Part shown: positions 33,083-45,077 of the stretch, one piece after another | Position numbering within the stretch: the stretch's first letter is position 1 | Layout of the letters: each line of letters begins with the position of its first letter | DNA from: Cyanophora paradoxa | Taxonomy: Eukaryota; Glaucocystophyceae; Cyanophorales; Cyanophoraceae | NCBI GenBank assembly: GCA_004431415.1 | Contig: QPMI01000081.1 | Location: 1-64,000, forward strand | Direction: 5' to 3' | DNA length: 64,000 nt | Translations under genes and position numbers: made by a program | The notes under the pieces: generated by a model | The model's database searches: none | What the model was told of the DNA's origin: nothing | What the model saw: the letters and a program-made list of their open reading frames with translations, nothing else

Positions 33083-35325
33083 AGGCGCCGCGGGCCCCGC
33101 GGGGCGCAGCAAGCAGGCGCAAGCGGGCGGCGGCAGCAGCAGTAGCGACGAGGATTCGGACGGCGAGGAAGCTGCGGGCGCGGGCGCGGGCGCGGCGGGG
33201 CCCGCGCCATCGTCCGACAAGGCCCATATACATCCCGCGACGCAGGTGCGCTCGGGATTCCATGCCGCATTGAAATTATATGCGGCAATCGATCGTGAGC
33301 GGGCGCGGGCGTGGGCCGCAGCTGCCGGAGGCCGCGGGCGCGGAAGAAGACCTGGAGATGCGGGAGCTGCGGGAACAGGTGGCGGTGCGCCTGGCCTGTC
33401 CAATCTAGAAACTAGCAACTAGAAACTAGAAACTAGAAACCACTAGAAACTAGAGACTAGAAGACACTAGATCTATATTCTAGCGCGAGCAGGTGGCGGC
33501 GCGAATTTTACAGATTATCATAATAATTATGCTTAAGCTTTCCTGATCACGATCATGAGCTCTAGCTTGCGCCTTCCGGCTCCTCGATCGCGAGTTCCGT
33601 CTGACTCCGGATTCGAACTCTCTGCCGCTCGCGCAGCGGGAGGAGGCGCTGCTGCGCTCGCAGCGGGCGGCGCTCAAGGACCTCGAGGGCCGCCTCGACG
33701 AGCTCGCCGACCGCCGGCACGCCGCCGGCCTCGCGGCCCGGGTGCGTGCGCTTATAATTAGTTAGCCTATACGCCTTAATTAGATTAGATTATAAATTAG
33801 ATTAGGAAGATGCATAGATTGCAAACATCTAGATCTAAAGCGATCAGTACGCTTCCTAGTGATTTTGATTTAGGGTCTTTGAGGTCGAGGCCGGCTGACG
33901 CTTATAGAATAAAGGCTGACGCTGACGTCTGAGCCGGACTGAGACTAGACGCCTGCGAGAGAGGGGCTCAGTCCGCCGACGTCGTCACTCGTGTTCGGGG
34001 CAGGTGGCGGCGGCGCGCGCGAAGCTCGAATCCCTCGCCGCGGAGGAGGTTCGTTCATCTTACAATCACAATAATAATAGCGTTGCGAGGGGCCTGGCAT
34101 GGCCTGGCCTTAGGACGTACCCTAGTTTATCTAGAGCATCTAGGAATGATCTAGTTCTATCAGAAAGCCTCGCCTGGCCTTGCCTTGCCTGAGGACGTGC
34201 TGGCCGGACCTGAGGAGGGGCGCAGGGCGGGGACGGAGAGGAGAGCGACGGGGCGCTCGGGGCGCGCCTCGCGGCGGCCGAGGCGGCGGAGGCGGCCGCC
34301 GCCCGCGAGCTTGCGGCCCTCCGGTGCGCCCTCCCGTCGCTCGAAGCTCAAGCTTTAGCTTCAAATATATATAGCTCGCTTAAGATTATGCTAAAGCTTC
34401 GATTTAGAATTAAGAGGCTTCGAATTCTTCTTCTTCTTGTTCTTCTAGAATTAGTCGCTTAAAGCTTGGACACCGGAGGGCCGCCGCCGGCGAGCTCGCC
34501 GCCCGACTTCTTCTTCTCCGACACAGCCCTGCCTTCTTTCTGAAGATGCCCCCTCGCATCGTCGTCTCGTCCGGTCTGACGTCGGCGACACATCCTTCCC
34601 TTATTTCCAAAGATGCTGTCTCGTTCTGTCTCTTAGCTCGCGTCTAGCTTTATTGTATCCTTAGATCCTTATAGCCTTCAATCCTGTCTCTAAAGATCCT
34701 TATAATGGACTTAGCTCGCATCGTCGTCTCGTCCGGTCTGACATCGGCGCCGGGCGGCCCGGGCGGCCCGGGCGCGCGCGCAGAGGGGATCCGGAGGCGC
34801 TGGAGGCGCTGGAGAGCGGGCGCCTCCTCGCCCTCCTCGCCGCCCTCGCCGCCGGCCTCCAGGCGAGCAATTCATATCCACAGCTTTAAGCTCAATCTCG
34901 CTTAGGTTCCGCTCCAGTTGAGCTAGTACCGTTTCGCTTTACTCTTTCTTATTAATTGTGCGCCTCCTCGCCCTCCCTCGATCCTCGCCGCCCTCGGCGC
35001 CGCGGCCGGCCTCCAGGCGAGCTCTAGCGACTAATTAATATAGCATTCGAAGCGTTATTAGCTGAAGCTCCCTTATATTTCGGCGCCGACTTTAAAACTA
35101 AAGCGTTCTTGAAAAGATCTAGAGCGACTCGTTCCTCGCTTCGAAGCCTTTCGTCTAACTGGAGCTTGGGCGCAGGCGACGGAGGGAATCGACGGCGCGG
35201 CTGCCCGGGGCGAGGCGGGGGCCGGGGCCGGGGCCGGGGCGGAGCTCGAGGGACGCGCGAAGTGCGGGGAGGAGGAGGAGGAGGAGGAAGACGAGTCGGA
35301 CCTGCTAAGCCAGTGCCTCGCGTAG
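28691..35325 (+). CDS. Large multi-exon protein with Cys-rich and coiled-coil parts, unknown function
   Basis: The start ATG is at 28691 (MSWASAGGSAPDPDVHDESI). Helical exon 1 includes LALAARAIEHFL-like sequence (GALAARAIEHFLAAAG). A Cys-containing part follows (FPILCTWCGIGFTPK, about 29080-29130). A long exon (about 29220-30290) contains MWDRLSAADAASFLGGPDAV and VSVDGDLKIPSEMLRALWNE. Later exons are at 30330-30650, 30760-30960 (CSACFYCEAARDFPNP), 31030-31140, 31216-31660 (FDVVFGLEDEEPTGDNSEEA), 31880-31975 (LEHVVTEVLHGLAKAEPG), 32085-32430, 32560-33245, 33640-33740 (LKDLEGRLDELADRRHAAG), with small exons to the acidic C-terminus (EEEEEEEDESDLLSQCLA) at TAG 35323-35325. The Cys-x2-Cys pairs could bind zinc. 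I do not recognise the family; several exon limits are approximate. Confidence 0.55.
34530..35025 (+). repeat. Duplicated intron and exon-edge segments
   Basis: GCATCGTCGTCTCGTCCGG plus flank occurs at about 34556 and 34719. The exon end reading GRLLALLAALAAGLQ with GC donor (34820-34867, CTCCAG|GCGAG) recurs in decayed form at 34959-35022, again ending GGCCTCCAGGCGAG. Confidence 0.75.
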
Positions 35326-35339
35326 CGTAATTTAGATTT

Positions 35340-35735
35340 AGCGATAGGGTAGTGCGACACCTCGCAAACAATTCGCTGATGCGGCCCGTGATATCGATGT
35401 GGGTGCTGGGGCATCAAAAGCCTTTGGATCCCGTCCCTGCGAGACACTGCTAACTTGAGCCAATTGCAATGGGGCCAGTGCCGTTGGCGCCTCGCGTATA
35501 CGTAGCTCCAGCTGAAGCCGGCCGCGGCGCCTGTCTCGTGTTTCGATAGGGCAGTGCATGCGCAGAACTTTCGCAAACAATATGCAGCTCAATTTCGAGA
35601 GCCTGCAGCTCCCTCGCCTCTTCGAATTCCGGCGTGTTTCAGGGTCGCGGGGCTGCAGCTGGGGCACCAAGCCTTGAGGCGCCTTAGGATCCGGACCGGA
35701 GACTCCACCTGCGATATATATAATTTAATTTAGTC
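35340..35735. repeat. Imperfect tandem duplication of about 200 bp
   Basis: Two diverged halves share CGATAGGG(T/C)AGTGC, TCGCAAACAAT, GCTGGGGCA and AAGCCTT..GGATCC in the same order (starting about 35341 and 35547). No gene is evident. It lies just before the tandem array. Confidence 0.5.
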
Positions 35736-36422
35736 ATGAACATATCTCGATCTGACTATGTTCTGCACTGCGGTAGGTGCAGGTAGTTCATTCTAAATTC
35801 GTTTTTAATCGATATCTGCGGCGCCCGAGCCGCCACATATATTTCGCGGCGCTCGACCCGCCATTTTCGCGAAATGTCAGATTGTCGGATCACGCTGAAA
35901 TCATATGCATGATCCAATGATCAGCGGCACGCAGCAGCAGCAACAGCCGCCTCCAACGCGGCCGCCGGGCACACATAAAGAAAAACAGCCTTCAGATTGT
36001 CCGGCGGCGTACGTTTTGGAGCAGGCGTGGCCTCGCCCGCCCCGCGCGAAAATGTTCCTATATATATTTCGCGCCAACGGCAGCGGGCATCGTCAAGCGA
36101 TTCCTCGGTAGCGAATCAGCTCGCCGAGCTCAAGGACCTCTTTGTTCCGAATTCAGCTGGCTCGAATCATTGAATCCCCGGAGTCAGCTGGCCTTGGCAC
36201 AAATTAAAATGCCAGGTAGCAAGGAATCAAGGGCGGGACTGCCGACTTAGTGTTTTTTTGCAAAAGTGGACGTCGCATTGATCATGATACATCACGGCAC
36301 ATGTATCAATGTTCTACGTGAGGTGCCCTCTCGACCGGTCATGGGTCGCTCAATATGGGCGGGACTGCCGACTTTAGCTTGGCAATGTTCTCTAGCTAGA
36401 TTTGTTGTGATTACTTTTTGAA

Positions 36423-36430
36423 TATAAAAA
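36423..36430 (+). promoter_or_regulatory. TATA box, unit 1
   Basis: TATAAAAA lies 160 bp upstream of the ATG at 36583, between TTTTTGAA and GGCCATATG. It is conserved in all three units. Confidence 0.5.
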
Positions 36431-36582
36431 GGCCATATGTAATTATAATGCCAGCCACAGCCATTACCCTTCGTAGTCGTACCCCTTTATGCCCAGTAAT
36501 GCCTGCCAAAGTAATGCCTGCCTACCCTTTGTAATCGTACCCCTGTATACCCACGATCTTGTACCCTACGACCTGAGCAATC

Positions 36583-37631
36583 ATGATCAGCGACGGGATG
36601 ACGACGTCGGCATCCCACGGCCGGGCTCGGCGCCGGCGACCCGCGAAATGCATGGGCAGGGCCTCCTTGCGTTCCCGGGCGATCGCGCATCTCCCGATAA
36701 CCAGAATGCCGCGATCGACATCGGGTCCTCCGCCAATGAGTGCCGCGACCCTAACTGCAAATGTAAGCTCGCAAGCTCGTCATCGGGTGAAGTGCGCGCT
36801 TTTCTCCCGGCGCGGGCCCCCGGGGTCCACCAGACCATTATCGGATATTATTGCAACCTGACGACGCTGCGCAGCCGCGATGCCCGGATTGGCAACGGCC
36901 ATGCCACGGCTATGCTGCGCCGGCGCCTCACGGGCCGGCGCCCGCCGCCACGCCGACCCGGGGTCCCGTGCCGCCGCCAGTTCCGACGCCGGGCCCCGCG
37001 CCCCACCCGTTCGCCGCTCCCTCGCCCGCAACAGCCCCCGCTGCAATCGCGGAGTGGATCTATGGTCAGTGGCATAGATCTCCTCTCATGACTAGGTCCA
37101 GCTTGGCGCCCGCCGGGGGGTCCGCCCCGCCCCACGCCCCGCACCATGGCCAGCTGCATGCCTGCCCCCCTCGGGCCCGCGCCCCACCCGATGTCCGCTC
37201 TTCCCACCGCCGGCGCGGCCGCGCCTTACCCGGTGCCTGTGGCCGCCTCCACTGCAATCGCACAGTTGCCCCAGTGGTCTTCTAGCCCTGTGCCTCTCGG
37301 GTCTTCAGCTGCCCCGGCGCCGGCCTGGGGTCCCGCGGCCGCCCCGCGGGCGCCACCCGTCCCGCCCCATGGCCAGGCCCGCGGCCGCCCATTCGAACTC
37401 AATGCAGCTCCGGCGGCGAGCTTCGCAACTGCGCAACACCAGCTCCGAGGGCTCGCCGCTCTTCCCTCGAGCTCTACGCCGTACACGGCGCCCTCTTCGT
37501 CTTCGGATCCTGCGCCTCTCGGATCCGGACCTGCCCCGCGCGGGGGGCCGCGGCCGGCGCCGGCTGCGGGTTTCGTCCTGTCTCCTGGCCCCGCCCCGCC
37601 TCTCGCCGCTCGGAGCCCAGTGCATATGTAA
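36583..37631 (+). pseudogene. Pro/Ala-rich frame, unit 1, frameshifted
   Basis: Same frame as unit 3 but interrupted: one extra G in the run at about 36829-36832 breaks it after 92 codons, and the frame is regained near 37146 to end at 37631 (SPVHM). The breaks fall in homopolymers, so they may be sequencing errors rather than mutations. Confidence 0.5.
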
Positions 37632-38900
37632 GCGGCCCCCCAAGGGTATCATGATCGGAGCCCTTATAGCTGGCTTCCCCGATCTTTTCCCGGACTCGTG
37701 GTCGTACCCGTCGCCGCCGACTCGCCGGCTTGCCGAGCCTGCGTCTCCTTCTACTTCCCTCCGGCGGTTTGCCTCCGGCCTTTGTTCTTGATACCGGACT
37801 GCCGCCTTTGCCTTCGTCTTCTGCTTCGCTAGCGCTGGTCGTATCCCGCCGGCGCCGGCGTATACGTACTTCGTCTTATAGTTTAGTTCGGTCTGGTTCG
37901 GATTCTGATCGTAGTGTTGATGATAGAGTTAGTTTCAATACTAGCTATAGTCCTCGTGCTCGACCTGTTGTTCGCCGTCGTTTGCAGTTCGACTGCCCGC
38001 CTCGACCCCGGCCGGCTTTAGTGATTCCTTTGACTGTCCTTTTGCCTGCTCTTGATCCGCCTGCCGCAGTGCTCCGCCTCCTGTGTCCTCCTCGACCTCG
38101 TGCCGTAGCTCTGCCCGGGGATGGATTTGTCATTCAGCACCACATTACAGTTTACAGAAACTGTCTCACCACGACGCCTACCATGAATCCTAGGATTGGC
38201 ACTGAGGCACTTACATCTTTGGAAAATAGGAACCGAAGCTTTGAGTGCTGGAGGAAGCAGGTAGTTCATTCTAAATTCGTTTTTAATCGATATCTGCGGC
38301 GCCCGAGCCGCCACATATATTTCGCGGCGCTCGACCCGCCATTTTCGCGAAATGTCAGATTGTCGGATCACGCTGAAATCATATGCATGATCCAATGATC
38401 AGCGGCACGCAGCAGCAGCAACAGCCGCCTCCAACGCGGCCGCCGGGCACACATAAAGAAAAACAGCCTTCAGATTGTCCGGCGGCGTACGTTTTGGAGC
38501 AGGCGTGGCCTCGCCCGCCCCGCGCGAAAATGTTCCTATATATATTTCGCGCCAACGGCAGCGGGCATCGTCAAGCGATTCCTCGGTAGCGAATCAGCTC
38601 GCCGAGCTCAAGGACCTCTTTGTTCCGAATTCAGCTGGCTCGAATCATTGAATCCCCGGAGTCAGCTGGCCTTGGCACAAATTAAAATGCCAGGTAGCAA
38701 GGAATCAAGGGCGGGACTGCCGACTTAGTGTTTTTTTGCAAAAGTGGACGTCGCATTGATCATGATACATCACGGCACATGTATCAATGTTCTACGTGAG
38801 GTGCCCTCTCGACCGGTCATGGGTCGCTCAATATGGGCGGGACTGCCGACTTTAGCTTGGCAATGTTCTCTAGCTAGATTTGTTGTGATTACTTTTTGAA

Positions 38901-38908
38901 TATAAAAA
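38901..38908 (+). promoter_or_regulatory. TATA box, unit 2
   Basis: Identical copy of the unit 1 site, 160 bp before the ATG at 39061. Confidence 0.5.
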
Positions 38909-39060
38909 GGCCATATGTAATTATAATGCCAGCCACAGCCATTACCCTTCGTAGTCGTACCCCTTTATGCCCAGTAATGCCTGCCAAAGTAATGCCTGCC
39001 TACCCTTTGTAATCGTACCCCTGTATACCCACGATCTTGTACCCTACGACCTGAGCAATC

Positions 39061-40104
39061 ATGATCAGCGACGGGATGACGACGTCGGCATCCCACGGCC
39101 GGGCTCGGCGCCGGCGACCCGCGAAATGCATGGGCAGGGCCTCCTTGCGTTCCCGGGCGATCGCGCATCTCCCGATAACCAGAATGCCGCGATCGACATC
39201 GGGTCCTCCGCCAATGAGTGCCGCGACCCTAACTGCAAATGTAAGCTCGCAAGCTCGTCATCGGGTGAAGTGCGCGCTTTTCTCCCGGCGCGGGCCCCCG
39301 GGTCCACCAGACCATTATCGGATATTATTGCAACCTGACGACGCTGCGCAGCCGCGATGCCCGGATTGGCAACGGCCATGCCACGGCTATGCTGCGCCGG
39401 CGCCTCACGGGCCGGCGCCCGCCGCCACGCCGACCCGGGGTCCCGTGCCGCCGCCAGTTCCGACGCCGGGCCCCGCGCCCCACCCGTTCGCCGCTCCCTC
39501 GCCCGCAACAGCCCCCGCTGCAATCGCGGAGTGGATCTATGGTCAGTGGCATAGATCTCCTCTCATGACTAGGTCCAGCTTGGCGCCCGCCGGGGGGTCC
39601 GCCCCGCCCCACGCCCCGCACCATGGCCAGCTGCATGCCTGCCCCCCCTCGGGCCCCGCGCCCCACCCGATGTCCGCTCTTCCCACCGCCGGCGCGGCCG
39701 CGCCTTACCCGGTGCCTGTGGCCGCCTCCACTGCAATCGCACAGTTGCCCCAGTGGTCTTCTAGCCCTGTGCCTCTCGGTCTTCAGCTGCCCCGGCGCCG
39801 GCCTGGGGTCCCGCGGCCGCCCGCGGGCGCCACCCGTCCCGCCCATGGCCAGGCCCGCGGCCGCCCATTCGAACTCAATGCAGCTCCGGCGGCGAGCTTC
39901 GCAACTGCGCAACACCAGCTCCGAGGGCTCGCCGCTCTTCCCTCGAGCTCTACGCCGTACACGGCGCCCTCTTCGTCTTCGGATCCTGCGCCTCTCGGAT
40001 CCGGACCTGCCCGCGCGGGGGCCGCGGCCGGCGCCGGCTGCGGGTTTCGTCCTGTCTCCTGGCCCGCCCCGCCTCTCGCCGCTCGGAGCCCAGTGCATAT
40101 GTAA
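39061..40104 (+). pseudogene. Pro/Ala-rich frame, unit 2, locally shifted
   Basis: The frame stays open for 347 codons, but between about 39780 and 39845 it reads out of phase with unit 3 because several homopolymers are one base shorter. The ends match unit 3. The same caution about homopolymer errors applies. Confidence 0.5.
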
Positions 40105-41369
40105 GCGGCCCCCAAGGGTATCATGATCGGAGCCCTTATAGCTGGCTTCCCCGATCTTTCCCGGACTCGTGGTCGTACCCGTCGCCGCCGACTCGCCGGC
40201 TTGCCGAGCCTGCGTCTCCTTCTACTTCCCTCCGGCGGTTTGCCTCCGGCCTTTGTTCTTGATACCGGACTGCCGCCTTTGCCTTCGTCTTCTGCTTCGC
40301 TAGCGCTGGTCGTATCCCGCCGGCGCCGGCGTATACGTACTTCGTCTTATAGTTTAGTTCGGTCTGGTTCGGATTCTGATCGTAGTGTTGATGATAGAGT
40401 TAGTTTCAATACTAGCTATAGTCCTCGTGCTCGACCTGTTGTTCGCCGTCGTTTGCAGTTCGACTGCCCGCCTCGACCCGGCCGGCTTTAGTGATTCCTT
40501 TGACTGTCCTTTTGCCTGCTCTTGATCCGCCTGCCGCAGTGCTCCGCCTCCTGTGTCCTCCTCGACCTCGTGCCGTAGCTCTGCCCGGGATGGATTTGTC
40601 ATTCAGCACCACATTACAGTTTACAGAAACTGTCTCACCACGACGCCTACCATGAATCCTAGGATTGGCACTGAGGCACTTACATCTTTGGAAAATAGGA
40701 ACCGAAGCTTTGAGTGCTGGAGGAAGCAGGTAGTTCATTCTAAATTCGTTTTTAATCGATATCTGCGGCGCCCGAGCCGCCACATATATTTCGCGGCGCT
40801 CGACCCGCCATTTTCGCGAAATGTCAGATTGTCGGATCACGCTGAAATCATATGCATGATCCAATGATCAGCGGCACGCAGCAGCAGCAACAGCCGCCTC
40901 CAACGCGGCCGCCGGGCACACATAAAGAAAAACAGCCTTCAGATTGTCCGGCGGCGTACGTTTTGGAGCAGGCGTGGCCTCGCCCGCCCCGCGCGAAAAT
41001 GTTCCTATATATATTTCGCGCCAACGGCAGCGGGCATCGTCAAGCGATTCCTCGGTAGCGAATCAGCTCGCCGAGCTCAAGGACCTCTTTGTTCCGAATT
41101 CAGCTGGCTCGAATCATTGAATCCCCGGAGTCAGCTGGCCTTGGCACAAATTAAAATGCCAGGTAGCAAGGAATCAAGGGCGGGACTGCCGACTTAGTGT
41201 TTTTTTGCAAAAGTGGACGTCGCATTGATCATGATACATCACGGCACATGTATCAATGTTCTACGTGAGGTGCCCTCTCGACCGGTCATGGGTCGCTCAA
41301 TATGGGCGGGACTGCCGACTTTAGCTTGGCAATGTTCTCTAGCTAGATTTGTTGTGATTACTTTTTGAA

Positions 41370-41377
41370 TATAAAAA
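41370..41377 (+). promoter_or_regulatory. TATA box, unit 3
   Basis: Identical copy, 160 bp before the ATG at 41530 of the only unit with an intact long frame and a matching second exon. Confidence 0.5.
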
Positions 41378-41529
41378 GGCCATATGTAATTATAATGCCA
41401 GCCACAGCCATTACCCTTCGTAGTCGTACCCCTTTATGCCCAGTAATGCCTGCCAAAGTAATGCCTGCCTACCCTTTGTAATCGTACCCCTGTATACCCA
41501 CGATCTTGTACCCTACGACCTGAGCAATC

Positions 41530-42975
41530 ATGATCAGCGACGGGATGACGACGTCGGCATCCCACGGCCGGGCTCGGCGCCGGCGACCCGCGAAATGCAT
41601 GGGCAGGGCCTCCTTGCGTTCCCGGGCGATCGCGCATCTCCCGATAACCAGAATGCCGCGATCGACATCGGGTCCTCCGCCAATGAGTGCCGCGACCCTA
41701 ACTGCAAATGTAAGCTCGCAAGCTCGTCATCGGGTGAAGTGCGCGCTTTTCTCCCGGCGCGGGCCCCCGGGTCCACCAGACCATTATCGGATATTATTGC
41801 AACCTGACGACGCTGCGCAGCCGCGATGCCCGGATTGGCAACGGCCATGCCACGGCTATGCTGCGCCGGCGCCTCACGGGCCGGCGCCCGCCGCCACGCC
41901 GACCCGGGGTCCCGTGCCGCCGCCAGTTCCGACGCCGGGCCCCGCGCCCCACCCGTTCGCCGCTCCCTCGCCCGCAACAGCCCCCGCTGCAATCGCGGAG
42001 TGGATCTATGGTCAGTGGCATAGATCTCCTCTCATGACTAGGTCCAGCTTGGCGCCCGCCGGGGGGTCCGCCCCGCCCCACGCCCCGCACCATGGCCAGC
42101 TGCATGCCTGCCCCCCCTCGGGCCCCGCGCCCCACCCGATGTCCGCTCTTCCCACCGCCGGCGCGGCCGCGCCTTACCCGGTGCCTGTGGCCGCCTCCAC
42201 TGCAATCGCACAGTTGCCCCAGTGGTCTTCTAGCCCTGTGCCTCTCGGGTCTTCAGCTGCCCCGGCGCCGGCCTGGGGTCCCGCGGCCGCCCCGCGGGCG
42301 CCACCCGTCCCGCCCCATGGCCAGGCCCGCGGCCGCCCATTCGAACTCAATGCAGCTCCGGCGGCGAGCTTCGCAACTGCGCAACACCAGCTCCGAGGGC
42401 TCGCCGCTCTTCCCTCGAGCTCTACGCCGTACACGGCGCCCTCTTCGTCTTCGGATCCTGCGCCTCTCGGATCCGGACCTGCCCCGCGCGGGGGGCCGCG
42501 GCCGGCGCCGGCTGCGGGTTTCGTCCTGTCTCCTGGCCCCGCCCCGCCTCTCGCCGCTCGGAGCCCAGTGCATATGTAAGCGGCCCCCCAAGGGTATCAT
42601 GATCGGAGCCCTTATAATTACTATCATGATCAAGGGTATGATCATGACAGGCCTCCGTACGCGCACAGGGTGGTACATGTACAGCCGGAGCAGCAGCCGC
42701 CACGCGAGCCAGCCGGTGTTATCGGAGCAGCTGCAGCAGCAATTGCAAGTGGGACTGCAAGCAGCTGCAGCGAGAATTGCTCATATATGCATGGTTTCTT
42801 TAGTGGGCGGCTCTTTGCGATGAGCAAGGAGATCGCGGCGCAGCGAGAGGAATTCGCGGCGCAGTTCGCGGCGCAGCGAGAGGAAATCGCTGCGGCGAGA
42901 GCGGAGATCGCGCGCCTCGGCAGGGAGCTGTACGAGGAGGAAGCGAGCTCGAGTGAGCTGGCGAGCGATCACTAG
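41530..42975 (+). CDS. Two-exon Pro/Ala-rich protein with C-terminal coiled coil, unknown
   Basis: Exon 1 (ATG 41530) is open for 349 codons: a basic N-terminus, then about 220 residues dominated by Pro, Ala and Ser (PPPVPTPGPAPHPFAAPSPA). At CATAT|GTAAGCGG it can splice to CACAG|GG (42669), which restores the frame exactly and adds exon 2: QPEQQPPREPAGVIGAAA, a CSENCSYMHGFFSG segment and a coiled coil with repeated AAQREE(F/I)AA units, ending LASDH at a TAG shared with the CACTA insertion site. Units 1 and 2 lack exon 2. An upstream frame (41436-41807) is also open, so the true start is uncertain. No homolog is recognised; the gag-like style of a Pro-rich plus coiled-coil protein is only suggestive. 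Confidence 0.45.
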
Positions 42976-42990
42976 TAAAAGGGGGGTCGC

Positions 42991-43210
42991 CGGAGCCTGT
43001 TTCAGCCTGATTAATATCAGGCTAGCCTGATTCGAAAACAGGCTGGAATCAGGCTGAGCCGCCAGCCTGAATCCAGCCTGATTGCCAAACAGGCTAGCCT
43101 GATTAGCTATCAGGCTAGCCTGGTTTCTTTACAGGCTGGACTCCAGCCTGCACCCAAGCCTAATTCGAATAGTTATCAGGCTGGAGTCGGCTGGTCAGGC
43201 TGAATCAGGC
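42991..43210. repeat. Left subterminal CAGGCTG array
   Basis: At least twelve copies of AGCCTG/CAGGCT in both orientations, spaced about 10-20 bp. The mirror array is at 45838-46035. Confidence 0.75.
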
Positions 43211-45077
43211 TGAGCGCGCCAGCACACATAGAAGCATCGGAACTCGCACTCTTAATATGATAAGCACTAGTACTAGTACTACGTATACGGTACTGTTCTA
43301 CATCTAAACATGCAGACGGAATTGAAAAGCGGCAAAAAGGCAGTGGTTCTCCAGGAGATATTGCGGATCCGGGCCCGCGCTCCTCGCAGGCCGCGGCGCC
43401 GGACGCCGCGCTCGGCATGTGGATGTGCCGTGCGGTGTCGCGCACGGGGAGCCGCGCGGAGCTGCCCGCGGCCGCCGCCGGGCCGAGACGCCCGTCCTAG
43501 GAGATAATGTCAGAATAAGGTCAGACGATGGGTGTTCGGATGGGGGCGATCTGAAGGCGCGCAGCAGCGCGTATTGAAGAGTTATTTAAGATCATGTATA
43601 AAGCTTAAGAGCGGCGCCGTGGCCTGGCAAGCGCGCACCAAAAAAGCGCGGCACTCCGCTGCAGCTTCGCGTGGAGAGCTCGCCAGGGAAATCTGGACAA
43701 GCAGAACTCGAGGTTAGATGCAGACTAGTGCGCGAGGAAAGAGAACGCGCCCGCGGCAGCGATTCCCGTGGCCCAGCGGCCCGGCAACTGTGCCAGGAAG
43801 TCGTCTCTAAAAGTGATCTGCCGGACCGGATACTATGCTCCATTAACTCGTATTGAAGCCCTTTATAAGCCTACGTGGTCGGCCGAAAGTTGATTCTCCC
43901 CCCACTAAGGTCTCCGCGGACCTGGGCGAGCTCGGCGACGGGATGGTCGTACTGGCAAGGAAGCCGCCGGCTCCCGCGCGGCCATTTCGCGAGCATCTGA
44001 GGCGAGGATTACGGCAATGCGCAGCGATTGGGGCGGGGGCGCACGGGTGCGGCCGCGCGGCCATGAAACTGCGGCGGAGGTCGGCGCTCGGGCGCGGTGC
44101 GGCAGCGGGCGCGGCTCGCCTGCAATGGGATCGACCGAAGATCAGTTGTAGCGCGTTCCGCATGCTCGCTGCAGCCAGGCGCTCTCGAGGCTGCAAGGAA
44201 TCTGCACGACACCGGCAGGCCTGCACGGAATCGCGTCGGGTCATGCTGAGAGCATGCAAGTGGCATTCTTACATCGACGCAAGATCCCTGTGATGTAGAG
44301 CGGAGAGCTGCGCCGAACCTGGGCCCAAATGAGCAACTTCTCCCGAGGTCGGCGCAGCTGGAGAGCGGCGTTGGGAGCTCGCAGGGACCGATCCAGCGCA
44401 CCAAGCATCCCACGTAGCTCTCGGGACGCTGCTGGGCGCGAACGGCCTGCCGCGATGCAGCACTAGATGGGCGACGTCGCCTGCAGCGTCTGTGGAGCTC
44501 TCAACCCGTTATAGCTAGCGCCTCCAGTGCATAGATGCGCTCGCCGCTTGTCTTGCATGCCTCTAGCTAAGAGCGAGGTCTTCGAGCTTGGGTACCAGTT
44601 TTGACTGGGGTACACAAACCGCAAATATCGGAGCCCTCGCTGCCCGCTCCCGCGCCTTGCGGCAGCCGCGGGCGAGCGGAGCGTGCAGCAACCGCCTCTA
44701 TAGCGTTGCTTGCACCTCGTACGCGTGCAGGTCGGCAGCGAGAGCGGGCCGCGGGCGGACTTCTTCGAATGAGGTCTGCGGCCCGTCTCCCGCGAGCTGC
44801 CGGCCTCTTGGCACACTCGTTGCTGATCATGCAGCGCTAGGAAGCGGGCAGCTTCCGCCCGGAGCCCCGAACGGCATTGTCCGCAGCCCGCCAGGTCCGA
44901 TCCGCGAACTCGTGCTCTCGGACGCGCTGCGGTCGCTCTGTGGGCTATTCTTGCTAATCGTCTCACGCAGGAGTGCTTGACCGGCCTGCGCTCTCGCTTC
45001 CGTGGTGACCCGCGGCCGCGACTGCACGACCCGCGCTTCTCGCTTCCTGCAGCTGCAGGCTGCAGCACGGCGCGGCC

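Larger units (their letters stand above)
35779..42616 (+). repeat. Tandem array, 2.47 kb unit, 2.8 copies
   Basis: Unit 1 runs 35779-38256, unit 2 38257-40725, and unit 3 40726-42616 (truncated; its match stops after GGAGCCCTTATA). Spacing is 2478 and 2469 bp. The copies are almost identical. Most differences between units 1 and 2 are runs of three to seven G, C or T shortened by one base in unit 2. Each unit has a TATA box and a Pro/Ala-rich frame. No terminal direct repeats typical of an LTR element and no reverse transcriptase are seen. Confidence 0.9.

Noticed and set aside
35779-42616. Tandem LTR retrotransposons
   Set aside because: No primer-binding site, polypurine tract, protease or reverse transcriptase seen; unit boundaries carry no TG...CA ends.
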